DNA of 64,000 nt from Bacteriovoracaceae bacterium (GTDB taxonomy: Bacteria > Bdellovibrionota > Bacteriovoracia > Bacteriovoracales > Bacteriovoracaceae). Shown here piece after piece: positions 42,703 through 53,084 of this stretch (positions are counted from its first letter, which is position 1; each line of letters opens with the position of its first letter). The stretch lies in the NCBI GenBank assembly GCA_947377285.1, contig CANCFT010000002.1, positions 124,001-188,000 on the forward strand, in the 5' to 3' direction. Below the pieces are notes generated by a model. It was not told the DNA's origin, searched no databases, and was given only the letters and a program-made list of their open reading frames with translations. Made by a program: the position numbers and the translations under genes.

Positions 42703-44436
42703 ATGCAAAAAATTTTAAAGGCCACATTTTACTTAGGGCTTTCGGTTGTCTTAGTTCATTGCCAAACTCCAAGACCACTTATTGCCACTTCACTTTTGCG
42801 AGCAAACTTAGAATCGGCCGAGGCCCAGGGCCCTCAATATGCGGTAGCGACTCAAGGAATTTATGCAACTCAAGCAGCTAAAGATATTTTTGCTCTTGGT
42901 GGTAACGCCATCGATGCTGCAGTCGCAGCTTCATTTGTACTCGCCGTTGAACGCCCCCACTCAACAGGGATTGGAGGTGGAGGCTTTATGCTTTTTCGCC
43001 AAGGAAAAACTAAACAGATTTTTGCCATTGATTTTAGAGAACGCGCCCCTTTAAAATCTTTTGAAAAAATGTTTGAAGACCAAAATGGAAAACTTGTTCC
43101 CAATCTTTCAATAGATGGAATTCTATCTTCTGCTACTCCGGGCTTAGTGGCCGGTCTCTTAGAAATTCACCAAAAATTTGGGCATTTAAAAAGAGAAGTA
43201 TTATTGAGGCCGGCAATTTATTTAGCACAAAATGGGTTTCCCATTTATCCAAGCCTAGCAAAGGCTTTATTGCAAAAAGAGTCAGTCTTAGCGCTCGATA
43301 ACGAAGCTTCTAAAATATTTCTTGATCAAAATAAAAAGGCATTTAAAATTGGCCATGTTCTGATACAAAAAGATTTGGCGGCAACATTAGAAAAAATTGC
43401 AATTCTTGGTATACCGGGATTTTATCAAGGAGAGGTGGCCCACCAATACCACCAATTATTTAAAAAAGAAAAAGGCTTATTGACTGCCAACGACCTACTC
43501 ACCTATCAAGTAAAATGGCGAAATCCACTTAAGGGAACTTATAAAGATTATGAAATCTATTCAATGCCACCTCCAAGTTCTGGTGGAGTTCACGTTATTG
43601 AATTTCTCAATATGCTTGAAGAAGACAACTTAAAAAATTTAGGAATTCTCTCAAGCCAATCGATTCATCTTGCAGCTTCTAGTTTGCAATCTGCCTTTGC
43701 CGATAGGGCCCAGTATTTGGGTGACCCAGACTTTACTAAAGTTCCAGTAAAACAATTAACTTCAAAAGAATATGCAAAAAAACAAAGAAGCCTTATTCCC
43801 AATATACGCGCCCGAGCTGCCAATGAAATTCATGCAGGTGAAATTAATTTTAATGAACATACTGAAACAACTCACCTTTCAATTATGGATGAAGAAGGTA
43901 ATGCCGTAGCCACAACTCAAACTATTAATGGTTATATGGGTGCTTCTAAAGTTGTTCCAAAAACGGGAATTGTTTTAAATAATGAGATGGATGATTTTTC
44001 AACACAAGTTGGAGCTCAAAATTTATTTGGAGCAGTTGGAGGAATGGCCAATTCAATAGCACCGAAAAAAACACCATTAAGCAGTATGACTCCAACAATT
44101 GTCACTCAAAATGGAGAACCTATTTTAAGTTTAGGGGCCCCTGGTGGCACAAGAATTATTAGCTGTGTAGCACAAACGATTCTCAATTATCTTGAATTTA
44201 AAATTCCACTTTTTGAATCGATCTCAACCATACGCTATCACCACCAGTGGCTACCAGATGAATTAACGATAGACCCTCCAGGACCATCTACAGAAGTCAG
44301 CCAGGACTTGATTAAAAGAGGCTACAATCTTCAAATCAAAGCAGTTCCCTGCAACGTCATGGCCGTTAGTTTAGAAAATAAACTCTTCCACGCTGTTTCT
44401 GACCCCAGAGACATAGGGACAAGTTATGCTCATTAA
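42703..44436 (+). CDS. ggt: Gamma-glutamyltransferase, lipoprotein form
   Basis: ATG 42703 (577 residues) has GGAG (42693-42696) and gives a lipobox (LVHC, Cys about 20); the frame is open further back to 42631. GGT hallmarks: GGNAIDAAVAASFVLAVERPHSTGIGGGGFML, PPPSSGGVH, the autoprocessing/nucleophile Thr 389 in ETTHLSIMD and PLSSMTPTIV of the small subunit. It hydrolyses or transfers the gamma-glutamyl group of glutathione outside the cytoplasm. A lipoprotein anchor replaces the usual soluble periplasmic form. Confidence 0.94.
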   Translation: MQKILKATFYLGLSVVLVHCQTPRPLIATSLLRANLESAEAQGPQYAVATQGIYATQAAKDIFALGGNAIDAAVAASFVLAVERPHSTGIGGGGFMLFRQGKTKQIFAIDFRERAPLKSFEKMFEDQNGKLVPNLSIDGILSSATPGLVAGLLEIHQKFGHLKREVLLRPAIYLAQNGFPIYPSLAKALLQKESVLALDNEASKIFLDQNKKAFKIGHVLIQKDLAATLEKIAILGIPGFYQGEVAHQYHQLFKKEKGLLTANDLLTYQVKWRNPLKGTYKDYEIYSMPPPSSGGVHVIEFLNMLEEDNLKNLGILSSQSIHLAASSLQSAFADRAQYLGDPDFTKVPVKQLTSKEYAKKQRSLIPNIRARAANEIHAGEINFNEHTETTHLSIMDEEGNAVATTQTINGYMGASKVVPKTGIVLNNEMDDFSTQVGAQNLFGAVGGMANSIAPKKTPLSSMTPTIVTQNGEPILSLGAPGGTRIISCVAQTILNYLEFKIPLFESISTIRYHHQWLPDELTIDPPGPSTEVSQDLIKRGYNLQIKAVPCNVMAVSLENKLFHAVSDPRDIGTSYAH

Positions 44437-44551
44437 GATTTCATTACACAGATTAAACTAAAGATTTATCGAATCTGACTTTCTGGCCATGGAGAAATTG
44501 ACACTGTATTATTCGGAAGTCACATTTAATGCTGAAAGCGAGAGAGTCGTT

Positions 44552-45238
44552 ATGAAAACATTAGTCATAGAAGATGATCACAAAATTCTAGAATTTTTAA
44601 ACCTCGGTTTAAAAGGAGCTGGATATTTTGTAGACCAAGCCACTGATGGACTTACAGGTTTAGAGAAAATTAAACATAGTACTTATGATATCATTATTCT
44701 CGATGTCATGCTTCCAGGCTTAGATGGACTCAGTATTTTAAGCCAAATGAGGGCCTTAAAAATTAAAACTCCTGTATTAATTTTAAGTGCAAAAAAATCT
44801 CTTGAAGAAAGAATAGAAGGACTGCAGCTTGGAGGGGATGATTATTTAGTGAAACCCTTTGCTTTAGCAGAACTTTTAGCAAGAGTTTCGGCCCTCATAA
44901 GACGAAGTAATTCAGCTTCATCAATTCCAGTTGAAGAAACAAAGCTAATTTACGGTGACCTCATCATGGATCTTGAAAAAAGAGAAGTTTTTCGTCAAGG
45001 TAAAAAAATCTCATTACAAGTTAAAGAATTTTCTCTCCTCGATTATTTTATGAGAAATCCTGGTAAAGTTATTACTAAAACTCTCATTCTTGAAAAAGTA
45101 TGGGGATATGATTTCGATCCTCAAACAAACGTAGTTGATGTATTAGTTTGTCGCCTTCGCAATAAAGTTGATAAAGATTTTAGCGAAAAGATCATTCAAA
45201 CTCATCGAGGCGTTGGCTATGTTCTTAAAGAAGATTAG
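44552..45238 (+). CDS. OmpR/PhoB-family response regulator
   Basis: From ATG 44552 the 228 residues hold a receiver (EDD at 8-10, phosphoacceptor D51 in ILDVMLPGLDG, KPF at the end) and a winged-helix DNA-binding domain (about 125-228: EFSLLDYFMRNPGKVITK, RNKVDKDF, THRGVGYVL). It binds DNA as a dimer when phosphorylated by the kinase encoded next, with which it overlaps by 20 bases. Targets unknown. Confidence 0.94.
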   Translation: MKTLVIEDDHKILEFLNLGLKGAGYFVDQATDGLTGLEKIKHSTYDIIILDVMLPGLDGLSILSQMRALKIKTPVLILSAKKSLEERIEGLQLGGDDYLVKPFALAELLARVSALIRRSNSASSIPVEETKLIYGDLIMDLEKREVFRQGKKISLQVKEFSLLDYFMRNPGKVITKTLILEKVWGYDFDPQTNVVDVLVCRLRNKVDKDFSEKIIQTHRGVGYVLKED

Positions 45239-46658
45239 CAAAAAAATTAGAGCTTACTTCCGCCAAGTCGGAGTAAAGATGACCCTTTGGCACTTAGGTT
45301 TTTTAATCTTAAGTTCATGTGTTCTTTTTTATGTCTTTTATTTTCTCTATTCCAAATCACTAGAAGAAAAAGATCACCAAATTTTAGTTGCTCAATTTAA
45401 TGAATACCAAGCGATCTATCGCATTGGAGGAGTGAGTGCTCTTAAGCAATTTGTTAAGAGCACTGAAAATTCATTTAAAAACAGCAGTGATTTTTTTATT
45501 CGAATTGAAAATTCCGAACATAATACCGCCTTTTTTCATTCCCAAGGGAAGTCTTCCATTTTTAATCTAAAAGAAATTGAACATGGTCTCTATGAGTCGA
45601 CTAAAAATCCGAAAAAAACTGAACATTGGTTCTATATAAAAACTGAACGAGATGAAGACGATCTTGAAGTCCTCTCAAGTCCTATGCCTAATGGGGACTA
45701 CTTGCAGGTCGGGAAAACGGTTGACGATCGAGATGATCTCCTAGAGCGCTTTGAGGCGACTTTTGCCGAAGTTCTTATTTGTGCACTTATTTTGGGTGCC
45801 ATTGGAGGCATTGTCCTTTCACAAAGAATCTTAAGTCCTATTAGAAGACTGATCACAACTCTTAATAACATAAAGCATGGTGACGATAATGACAGAGTTC
45901 CCATCACGGGTAATGAAGATGAATTAGAAGATTTATCTCATCTTTTTAATCAAATGCTCGATCGAATTAATAATTCGAATCAGGCCATGCGCCAGACTCT
46001 TGACACAGTCGCTCATGAACTAAGAACTCCCCTAACCAGCATCCGAGGATTGGCCGAAGTTAATTTACGAAAACAAACTATATCTGATCATGATGCCAGA
46101 AATGCCTTAGAAAATTGCATTGAAGGTATTGATGAAATATTAACTGAATTTAAAATGATGACAGATATTACAGAAGTTGAATCGGGACTTCAAAATTTAA
46201 AAAAAGAAAAAATAGATCTCTCAAAAATTTGCCAAGATATTGTAGACCTTTATGAAATAGTTGCTGACCAAAAAGAAATTCACTTAAGCTTAGACTTTGA
46301 AAATAGTCCAGAACATTTAATCATTTTGGTTGACCGAAAAAAAATTCGCCAAGCTTTAGCCAACTTAGTGGATAATTCAATTAAGTACTCTCCAAACAAT
46401 ACTGAAGTCATCATTTCCTACTATAAACACAATCAGCAGGCCGTTATCAAAATTAAGGATAGTGGTATTGGAATAAATGCTGTTGAATTGCCAAATATTT
46501 GGAAGCGACTTTACCGCGGAGAGAATAGCCGAAGTGAAAAAGGTATAGGCCTGGGTCTTAGTTTAGTTAAATCCATCGTGGAGGCACATAATGGTTCAGT
46601 TGAAGTAGAATCAACCGAAGGACTCGGCTCAACATTTATTATTCGCTTGCCTTGTTAA
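45219..46658 (+). CDS. HAMP-containing sensor histidine kinase
   Basis: ATG 45219 (GAGGC upstream) gives 479 residues. Two membrane helices (about 23-46 and 180-202) enclose a periplasmic sensor of about 135 residues; a HAMP linker (about 203-255: RILSPIRRLITTLNN, ITGNEDELEDLSHLFNQML) leads to His 266 (TVAHELRTPLTS) and a HATPase_c domain (NLVDNSIKYSP, DSGIGI, GIGLGLSLV). It pairs with the OmpR-type regulator (overlap 20 bases). Confidence 0.93.
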   Translation: MFLKKISKKIRAYFRQVGVKMTLWHLGFLILSSCVLFYVFYFLYSKSLEEKDHQILVAQFNEYQAIYRIGGVSALKQFVKSTENSFKNSSDFFIRIENSEHNTAFFHSQGKSSIFNLKEIEHGLYESTKNPKKTEHWFYIKTERDEDDLEVLSSPMPNGDYLQVGKTVDDRDDLLERFEATFAEVLICALILGAIGGIVLSQRILSPIRRLITTLNNIKHGDDNDRVPITGNEDELEDLSHLFNQMLDRINNSNQAMRQTLDTVAHELRTPLTSIRGLAEVNLRKQTISDHDARNALENCIEGIDEILTEFKMMTDITEVESGLQNLKKEKIDLSKICQDIVDLYEIVADQKEIHLSLDFENSPEHLIILVDRKKIRQALANLVDNSIKYSPNNTEVIISYYKHNQQAVIKIKDSGIGINAVELPNIWKRLYRGENSRSEKGIGLGLSLVKSIVEAHNGSVEVESTEGLGSTFIIRLPC

Positions 46659-46692
46659 ATCAAAAAAGTCACTAGAATTTTACTTAAGTAAT

Positions 46693-47784
46693 ATGTTATC
46701 TTCATTTTCTATGAAAAAAATAACAAAAACAATTATTGATCCAAATGCAAAAGCAACCTCTAAAGACGGAATCTATGGTCTTCCTTTTAAAGAGACAGAA
46801 GCCCAAGTAGTTTTTATTCCAGTTCCTTGGGATGTTACGACATCTTATCAAGCAGGAACTTCAAATGGACCAACTGCTATTTTAGAAGCAAGTTCGCAAA
46901 TTGATTTTTTTGATTTAGATTTTATTGATGCCTATCAGGCCGGACTTTTTATGAAAAAAGAAAGTGCCAAAATAAAAAAGCTTAACTCAGAAGGCAGAAT
47001 GCTTGCCAAAAAAATTATCGATGCTGACGATGAAACAATGTCAAAAAATAAACTCCTTCAAAAGAACTTAATTAAAGTAAACCAAATTTGTGAAGACTTA
47101 AATTCGATAGTTTATCAAGAAACAAAATCATTACTAGAAAAAGATAAAATAGCCGTTGTCGTAGGTGGAGACCATGCCACTCCATTCGGGGCCATAAAGG
47201 CATATGCTGAAAAATATCCAAAGCTAGGAATCCTCCACTTTGATGCTCACTCAGATACCCGCATAAGCTATATGGGATTTTCAAATTCACATGCCTCTAT
47301 CATGCATAATGTGATGGAAAAAATACCAGGAGTTTCTAAACTCATTCAAGTGGGAATTCGCGATTTTTGCGAACAAGAATTTACCTATACAAGAGATCAT
47401 AAAAAAATCGAAGTCTATTTTGACCAAAATATAGCAAGAAGAAAAATGAGCGGTGAAAATTTTCAAAAAATTGCCCGTGAAATTGTTTCTAAGCTTCCAG
47501 ATACCATTTATATTTCATTTGATATTGACGGCCTTGACCCACGTTTTTGCCCAAATACCGGCACTCCAGTTCCAGGCGGACTTGATTACCATGAAGTAAT
47601 ATTGATCCTCAATGAAATCGTTGCCAGTGGAAAAAAACTTGTTGGGTTTGACTTAGTTGAAGTTGCACCTAATCCAAAAGATAAAGCAAATGAATGGGAT
47701 GCCAATGTCGGTATGAGACTTCTCTACAAAATGACGTCAGTCAGTTTGGCAACTCTTGGTCTAATTGAAAAACGAAAACTTTAA
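46693..47784 (+). CDS. Agmatinase/arginase-family ureohydrolase
   Basis: A 363-residue binuclear-manganese enzyme: GGDHATPFG, DAHSD and SFDIDGLDP supply the Mn ligands; the TPVPGGL motif is conserved. The N-terminal region (PVPWDVTTSYQAGTSNGP) is typical of agmatinase/formiminoglutamase. An insertion with a basic coiled helix (about 85-135) makes it longer than usual (about 300). Agmatine to putrescine plus urea is the most likely reaction. A clear bidirectional terminator follows. Confidence 0.88.
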   Translation: MLSSFSMKKITKTIIDPNAKATSKDGIYGLPFKETEAQVVFIPVPWDVTTSYQAGTSNGPTAILEASSQIDFFDLDFIDAYQAGLFMKKESAKIKKLNSEGRMLAKKIIDADDETMSKNKLLQKNLIKVNQICEDLNSIVYQETKSLLEKDKIAVVVGGDHATPFGAIKAYAEKYPKLGILHFDAHSDTRISYMGFSNSHASIMHNVMEKIPGVSKLIQVGIRDFCEQEFTYTRDHKKIEVYFDQNIARRKMSGENFQKIAREIVSKLPDTIYISFDIDGLDPRFCPNTGTPVPGGLDYHEVILILNEIVASGKKLVGFDLVEVAPNPKDKANEWDANVGMRLLYKMTSVSLATLGLIEKRKL

Positions 47785-47792
47785 TTTCATAT

Positions 47793-47824
47793 AAAAAAAG
47801 GGCCTTCCACAAGGCCCTTTTTTT
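47793..47824. terminator. Bidirectional intrinsic terminator
   Basis: Arms 47793-47806 and 47811-47824 (A7-GGGCCTT and AAGGCCC-T7) flank a four-base loop CCAC. The seven-T run after the stem on the plus strand and, by symmetry, on the minus strand allows termination both ways, between agmatinase and the convergent small membrane-protein gene. Confidence 0.92.
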
Positions 47825-47856
47825 ACTATCGTTAAGGTTAATTTAATTGAGCTACT

Positions 47857-48114
47857 TCATAATTTGTGTCGGGAATAGGACTTGATTAAACGAGCTCCCA
47901 TGGGTCCATCCGAGGCATAAACTCCAACAGTTGCAATCATCGCAAACACAGAAACAGAATATTCAACTTTATGGAGAGCTAGAGACTCTCTCAACAGACC
48001 TCCAGTAAAAACATCAGCTAGGGCAATTATCGATACAAATGCCAGGCAATAACTCCAAAACGAATACTCTTGGGCCCGAATGCTGTGAAGAGAATTTTTA
48101 GTCATCATACGCAT
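47857..48114 (-). CDS. Small membrane protein, two helices
   Basis: From ATG 48114 (AGGAG nine bases upstream) the 85 residues include two hydrophobic helices (SYCLAFVSIIALADVFTGGLL and VSVFAMIATVGVYA). A longer frame to 48135 is less likely. No family recognised. The convergent neighbour is agmatinase, separated by the terminator. The 271-base region upstream up to the next gene has no other visible gene; it holds only a weak sigma-54-like match at 48318-48332. Confidence 0.55.
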   Translation of the reverse strand: MRMMTKNSLHSIRAQEYSFWSYCLAFVSIIALADVFTGGLLRESLALHKVEYSVSVFAMIATVGVYASDGPMGARLIKSYSRHKL

Positions 48115-48385
48115 AGACTTCACTCCTATCGACACTCTTCTGGGATGGTTAATTTAGAAGAGAGCAATTGAAATGATTATAATGGCTTTTAGTAACTGAC
48201 AAAAACACTCTAATGGGCTTTAGAATAATCAAGTAATTAGAATAGTTATAACTCATTTCCACTTATTCTAAGTGCCAACTATTAGGGCCATTCGTTAAAA
48301 ACAATCACAAACAAGTTTGGAGAAATATCTGCCTTATTTAATAAAAATACTTTAGGTCTAAACAAAATGTCCGAAAAACTAAAGA

Positions 48386-49294
48386 ATGATAAAGAAAATA
48401 TTTATAATTCTTACTATTTTTTGCTTCTTTTCTTGTAGTAGAAAAGTTGATGAAAAATACTCACCTCAATTTTCAACAGAAAATGCCATAACAAACAATA
48501 AAAAAGAAATCGTTTTTGCGCCTCATCCATTACATAATCCACAACGTCTTCAGGAAATGTTTAGTCCGATTATCGATATATTAAATCAAGAAATTCCCGA
48601 AATTCATTTCGTACTAGAATCATCAAAAAGTTATAGTGAATATAATGAAAAAATAAAATCTAAACGAATCGACATCCTCCTCCCAAATCCTTATCAGACA
48701 TTTATTGCTTTAAAAAATGATTATAATGTTTTTGGAAAAATGTCAGATGACTTTAACTTTAAAGGAATTATATTAGTTAAAAAAGATGGCCCTATAAAAA
48801 GTATAAAAGACTTAAAAGGAAAAACTATTTCATTTCCAGCTCAAACAGCTGTTGCTGGATCAATGATGATTCAATATTACTTACAAAAACATGGAATAAA
48901 CGTAAAGAACAAAGAAATAAATCCAAAATATGTTGGCTCTCAAGAATCTTCAATTTTGGCCGTTTATCACAACGATGCTGATGCAGCAGGTACTTGGCCT
49001 ATGACTTGGAATTCTTACTCCTCGGAAAACAGTGAAATAAAAAATGATCTAAGAGTACTTTTTAGTACAGAAACTTTAATCAACAATAGCTTAATGGTTA
49101 AAAAAGATTTCAACAAAGAGTTATTAGAAAAAATTAAAAAAGTTTTCTTCACTCTTCACAACACAGAGAAAGGGAAAAGAATTCTCAACCGAATTATGTT
49201 ATCTAAGTTTGAATTTTCTACAAATGAACAATATCAAAATACTAAAATATTTTTTGATAATTATAAAAAAACTTTTGGGAGTCTACCCGAATGA
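48386..49294 (+). CDS. PhnD-like phosphate/phosphonate-binding lipoprotein
   Basis: A 302-residue lipoprotein (FFSCS, lipid Cys about 17). Its periplasmic binding-protein core (RIDILLPNPYQTFIALKND, ILVKKDGPIKSIKDLKGKTISFPA, AVAGSMMIQYYLQKHG, YVGSQESSILAVYHNDADAAGTWP) is of the PhnD/phosphonate-binding group. With no ABC transporter nearby and a hybrid kinase immediately downstream (overlap ATGA), it probably acts as a ligand sensor for that kinase, presumably detecting a phosphonate or phosphate-like ligand. Confidence 0.85.
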   Translation: MIKKIFIILTIFCFFSCSRKVDEKYSPQFSTENAITNNKKEIVFAPHPLHNPQRLQEMFSPIIDILNQEIPEIHFVLESSKSYSEYNEKIKSKRIDILLPNPYQTFIALKNDYNVFGKMSDDFNFKGIILVKKDGPIKSIKDLKGKTISFPAQTAVAGSMMIQYYLQKHGINVKNKEINPKYVGSQESSILAVYHNDADAAGTWPMTWNSYSSENSEIKNDLRVLFSTETLINNSLMVKKDFNKELLEKIKKVFFTLHNTEKGKRILNRIMLSKFEFSTNEQYQNTKIFFDNYKKTFGSLPE

Positions 49295-51639
49295 ATCTTT
49301 TAGATAAATTAAAAAACACATCATTGAAGATACATCTCATTGTTGGAATAACACTTATCCATGGACTTTTAATTAGTTTGTACACTTATGATCTGACACT
49401 AAAACAAAAAGAAAGTATAAATCAAAACGCAATTGATAAAGCATCTTCAATTGCAAATACATTTTCGGCTTCGAATATTTCATCTGTTTTAGATCGAGAC
49501 TACGCTGGACTCAATGAGGGTATAAAAAACCTTACTCATTTCAGAGAATTAACTTATACTTTTGTTTACCTTCCAAATGGAAAAGTTATATCCCATACAG
49601 ATCAAAAACAAATTGGTAAATTCTTAAGTGATAAAAATTCGTTGAAGTCTTTAAAGTCAACATTAAAGACTACTCATATAGTGACAGATAATGCAGACTT
49701 CATTGATATTGCGTCTCCAATTAATTATAAAAAAGAAATTATTGCTTGGGTTAGAGTTGGTTTTGATAAGAGCAGTAGTAATGAAATTATTCAAAAAATA
49801 ATAGTTAAAGGCTGCATCTATACTTTTATTTCTCTAATTATAGGTTTTATTTTTTCCTATTGGATTGCGAATTTAATAACTCATCAATTATATCATCTCA
49901 TTGATTTAGCTAAAAAAGTTGAAGAAGGTGATTTAAATGTGCGCTCTAGTCTCCAATCAAAAAATGAAGTAGGCCAACTTTCTAATGTTTTAAATTCAAT
50001 GATCGATCGCTTAAAAAAAGAAAAAGAAGAATTAGTTATTTCTAGAGAATTGCTATTAAAATCAGAAGAGCGTTTTGAATTAGCAATGAAAGGCTCTAAA
50101 GACGCCGTTTGGGACTATAACGTTATAACTGGAGAAGTTTATTTTTCTCCACGGTGGATCGAAATGCTTGGAATTTCACCAGACAATATTCTACCAAATG
50201 TAAATGAATGGGTAAAACGAGTCCATCCAGATGATATAGAACGTGCTCAAAAAGAACTCTCAAACCATGCTTTAGGACTAACTCCCCATTATGAATGCGA
50301 GCATCGATTAATGCATAATGATGGTTATTATATTTGGACTATTGGAAGAGGTGTAGGAGTAAGAGATTCTAATAATTTAATCGGCCGAATTGTGGGTACT
50401 CAGTCCGATATCAGTCTTCAAAAAAAGGCAGAAGATGAAAAAGACAAAATCTATAATCAGTTAAGACAATCTCAAAAAATGGAAGCTATAGGCCAGTTAA
50501 CTGGTGGAATAGCTCATGACTTCAATAATATATTAACAGGAATAGTTGGATTTACCGATCTAAGTCAAAAAAGACCGAATCAAGATGAAAAAACTATTGG
50601 ATATTTATATCAAGTTTCTAAATTAGCTTTGCGGGCACGTGATCTAATTCGTCAAATGCTCATCTTTAGCCGCGGTGGAGACCCCGAACCAAGAATCATT
50701 AAAGCTAAAGATATCATCATGGAAAGTATTCATTTAATTGAACCCATTGTGACAAAAGATTTTAAAATGAATACCTATTTTAATAATTTTAATCCATCAA
50801 TTAAAATTGATCCTATTCAGTTGCAACAAATTATTATGAACTTGGCAATAAATGCCCGAGACGCGATGGTTGGTAGTCATGGTGAAATTAATATTCATTT
50901 GAATAATAAAAATTGCAATGAAGAAAAAATACAAGAAGAGGTTTGTTCTTCTTGTGGTCATAAAATTCATGGCCAATGGGTGCAAATTTCAATTGCTGAT
51001 AATGGAACAGGAATTTGTGAAGATACAATTAAAAAAATATTCGAACCATTTTTTTCAACAAAACCTCCGAGTAAAGGAACTGGAATGGGATTGTCAATGG
51101 TACACGGAATAATTCATCGTCATCATGGACATATAGTCGTAAAATCAGAGATAGGAATTGGAACTGAATTTAAACTTTTCCTTCCAGAATCTCAACCAGA
51201 GGAAGTCACTCAAATTATCCCTTTAGAAATAAAAACACTAAAACCTTTGAACAAAAAAAGAATATTAGTAGTAGATGATGAGGATTTCATTAGAGGGTTC
51301 ATAACAGAATTTTTATTAGATGTTGGGTATGAATGTGTTGAAGCAGTTAATGGATTAGAGGCCCTAAATATAATGAATCAAGATCATCTCGGTTTCGATT
51401 TAGTTATTACTGATTATACAATGCCTGAAATGACTGGAATTGAGTTAATTGAAAATATTAGAAAAAATTGGCCTAATCAGCCTATTATTCTTTCATCTGG
51501 AAATATTGATATTGCCTTAGAACGTGAATACAAACACCTAAAAATCGATGCTATCATGGTAAAACCATATGAAATTGACGACGCTTTGGAAATTGTGGAT
51601 AACCTTTTAAGGGCCTATAATAAGTCTCTAGTCGCTTAA
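49291..51639 (+). CDS. Hybrid sensor histidine kinase (Cache-HAMP-PAS-HK-REC)
   Basis: A 782-residue hybrid kinase. Membrane helices near 15-33 and 170-195 enclose a single-Cache-like periplasmic domain; HAMP (196-248), PAS (about 262-385), phosphoacceptor His 409 ([11 protein letters not shown]), HATPase_c and a C-terminal receiver with phosphoacceptor D708 ([11 protein letters not shown]). An insertion in the ATPase domain ([20 protein letters not shown], about 545-562) has a zinc-ribbon-like CxxC. It starts within the PhnD lipoprotein stop (ATGA), so the periplasmic protein likely signals to it. Confidence 0.93.
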   Translation: MNLLDKLKNTSLKIHLIVGITLIHGLLISLYTYDLTLKQKESINQNAIDKASSIANTFSASNISSVLDRDYAGLNEGIKNLTHFRELTYTFVYLPNGKVISHTDQKQIGKFLSDKNSLKSLKSTLKTTHIVTDNADFIDIASPINYKKEIIAWVRVGFDKSSSNEIIQKIIVKGCIYTFISLIIGFIFSYWIANLITHQLYHLIDLAKKVEEGDLNVRSSLQSKNEVGQLSNVLNSMIDRLKKEKEELVISRELLLKSEERFELAMKGSKDAVWDYNVITGEVYFSPRWIEMLGISPDNILPNVNEWVKRVHPDDIERAQKELSNHALGLTPHYECEHRLMHNDGYYIWTIGRGVGVRDSNNLIGRIVGTQSDISLQKKAEDEKDKIYNQLRQSQKMEAIGQLTGGIAHDFNNILTGIVGFTDLSQKRPNQDEKTIGYLYQVSKLALRARDLIRQMLIFSRGGDPEPRIIKAKDIIMESIHLIEPIVTKDFKMNTYFNNFNPSIKIDPIQLQQIIMNLAINARDAMVGSHGEINIHLNNKNCNEEKIQEEVCSSCGHKIHGQWVQISIADNGTGICEDTIKKIFEPFFSTKPPSKGTGMGLSMVHGIIHRHHGHIVVKSEIGIGTEFKLFLPESQPEEVTQIIPLEIKTLKPLNKKRILVVDDEDFIRGFITEFLLDVGYECVEAVNGLEALNIMNQDHLGFDLVITDYTMPEMTGIELIENIRKNWPNQPIILSSGNIDIALEREYKHLKIDAIMVKPYEIDDALEIVDNLLRAYNKSLVA

Positions 51640-51646
51640 TTAAAAT

Positions 51647-52132
51647 CTACTCACAATCTTTAATTGTATAATCAATTGTTCGTAAAAATCGACTGGCCCG
51701 ACTTCCAGACTCTCTAATATTAATTTTATAATTCCTAGGGATTTCAGCTAACTCTTTAGGCAGTGTCTCTTTTTTGAATATGTCTAGTATGGAAGCTTTC
51801 TTGAAGAATTTTCGTTCTCGACTAACAATTTCTTTCACTTTCTCTATGGGTGAATGATTATTATCCAACTTAACAACTTCTACTTCATCAATTGATTCAA
51901 TGAAGTCATTATTTCTAATACATGTTTTATTAATTGGAAGAATAATTAATTCAGAATTTTCTAATTTAAAATCAACCGAAGGAACATTATAAATAAAATT
52001 TGAATACCCTAAATAGTATTCTAATTTTTCTGGATTATTTACACTCTCATCTCCTCCAATACTTCCCCCTACTCCAGCAAATGTTGATTGAGATAATAAA
52101 GTAAAAAAGATAATTAAAAGGTATTTCATCAT
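51647..52132 (-). CDS. Exported protein of unknown family
   Basis: A 161-residue exported protein (signal peptide KYLLIIFFTLLSQSTFA, ATG 52132 or 52129; AGGAATT upstream). The mature part has two Cys (KTCIRN and C-terminal KDCE) and alternating acidic/basic segments. It starts six bases after the stop of the upstream regulator, so it is probably co-transcribed and could be a regulator-controlled exported factor. No family recognised. Confidence 0.55.
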   Translation of the reverse strand: MMKYLLIIFFTLLSQSTFAGVGGSIGGDESVNNPEKLEYYLGYSNFIYNVPSVDFKLENSELIILPINKTCIRNNDFIESIDEVEVVKLDNNHSPIEKVKEIVSRERKFFKKASILDIFKKETLPKELAEIPRNYKINIRESGSRASRFLRTIDYTIKDCE

Positions 52133-52137
52133 AATTC

Positions 52138-52959
52138 CTAATCGGGCCTTTGAATTTGAATTGTTTCAGTAATCATAAAAGTAAAGGCCCTTCTTTTACC
52201 TAAGTTTTTTTGATCCCTAGTTAATTCGTATTTTTCTTGAAATGCGCGTCTATCTATGGCCAGCCATTGATTATAGGTTAACTCATCTAAACCTTCAGCA
52301 TAAAAACTAATGAAGTTATTTCCCAAACTTTCACCATTTTCAGGTTTTGCTTGAGAAGTAATAAGGGTCTTTCCGACAGATACTATTGTATGTCCGTCAA
52401 AAAGAGGTTGATTTTTTCCGATTGTAAAAACATCTTTATGGATTTCATTCAGTAATTTTTTTTCTAACATTGAACTCACTAACTCTATTCCATTTTGTCC
52501 AAATCGGTATTCGATATCGTCTAAATGTACAGGGCCAGTCGAAGCAATGATATAGATTTCCGCAACGACTGAATTATTCTGCAATATTATATCTGAATCT
52601 AAATTATAATTTTGGTTACTAGAGAGTTCTTGGGGATTTCGTTTAATTAAATACTCTCTGACTGGTGCTGGCACTAAATTCAAAACTCTCGAATCGTTAT
52701 ATTCATTGAAAAAAACGCGGTATATTTTAAAAACAGTTTGATAGTTTGGCTTACCAGTTTGATTAATTAAACGAATTAGAGTTTTTTCACCAATCCCCAT
52801 TTTTTTTGATAAAACGCGCAATCCTTTTTTTGAGTCTCTATATGAAGTAACAAGTGAATTTAAAGTAAATTGAATCTCATCTTCAAGAGAGAGTTTATCT
52901 GGGATTTTTATGGTCTTAGTATGTACTGTTTCGGGTTGCATATTTTGATGTGTTATCAC
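52138..52959 (-). CDS. HTH-containing regulator-like protein
   Basis: A 273-residue protein. The N-terminal segment (GLRVLSKKMGIGEKTLIRLINQTGKPNYQTVFKIYRVFF) reads as a helix-turn-helix of the Xre/lambda-repressor kind, followed by an unrecognised effector region of about 200 residues with several hydrophobic strands. It resembles in plan the TIGR02147/DUF4423 regulators common in Bdellovibrio relatives, but not enough to assign. It sits next to an exported-protein gene on the same strand, six bases apart. Confidence 0.5.
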   Translation of the reverse strand: MITHQNMQPETVHTKTIKIPDKLSLEDEIQFTLNSLVTSYRDSKKGLRVLSKKMGIGEKTLIRLINQTGKPNYQTVFKIYRVFFNEYNDSRVLNLVPAPVREYLIKRNPQELSSNQNYNLDSDIILQNNSVVAEIYIIASTGPVHLDDIEYRFGQNGIELVSSMLEKKLLNEIHKDVFTIGKNQPLFDGHTIVSVGKTLITSQAKPENGESLGNNFISFYAEGLDELTYNQWLAIDRRAFQEKYELTRDQKNLGKRRAFTFMITETIQIQRPD

Positions 52960-52993
52960 ATTTTAATTATTAGCACCTAAATGGTTGTAAAAA

Positions 52994-53028
52994 TTACACC
53001 TAAGGTGCCCTCGGGCCCTTAGGTGTAA
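52994..53028 (-). terminator. Intrinsic terminator for the 53085 gene
   Basis: Arms TTACACCTAAGG (52994-53005) and its complement (53017-53028), with an inner GCCC/GGGC extension and a bulged T, make a stem of about 16 base pairs. On the minus strand it is followed by TTTTT, so it ends transcription from the exported-protein gene at 53474-53085 before the regulator gene. Confidence 0.85.
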
Positions 53029-53084
53029 ATAATTTCAAGCAATTATGGAGGTTCAATCCGTTACTTATAATATTTTTAAACTCA

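Noticed and set aside
48368..48439. Short ORF of 23 codons overlapping the PhnD-like start
   Set aside because: It is out of frame with a recognised gene and has no conserved character.
53040..53075. T-arm-like GGTTCAATCC, possible tRNA
   Set aside because: Only 56 bases lie between the terminator and the gene end, and no acceptor or anticodon stem can be made.
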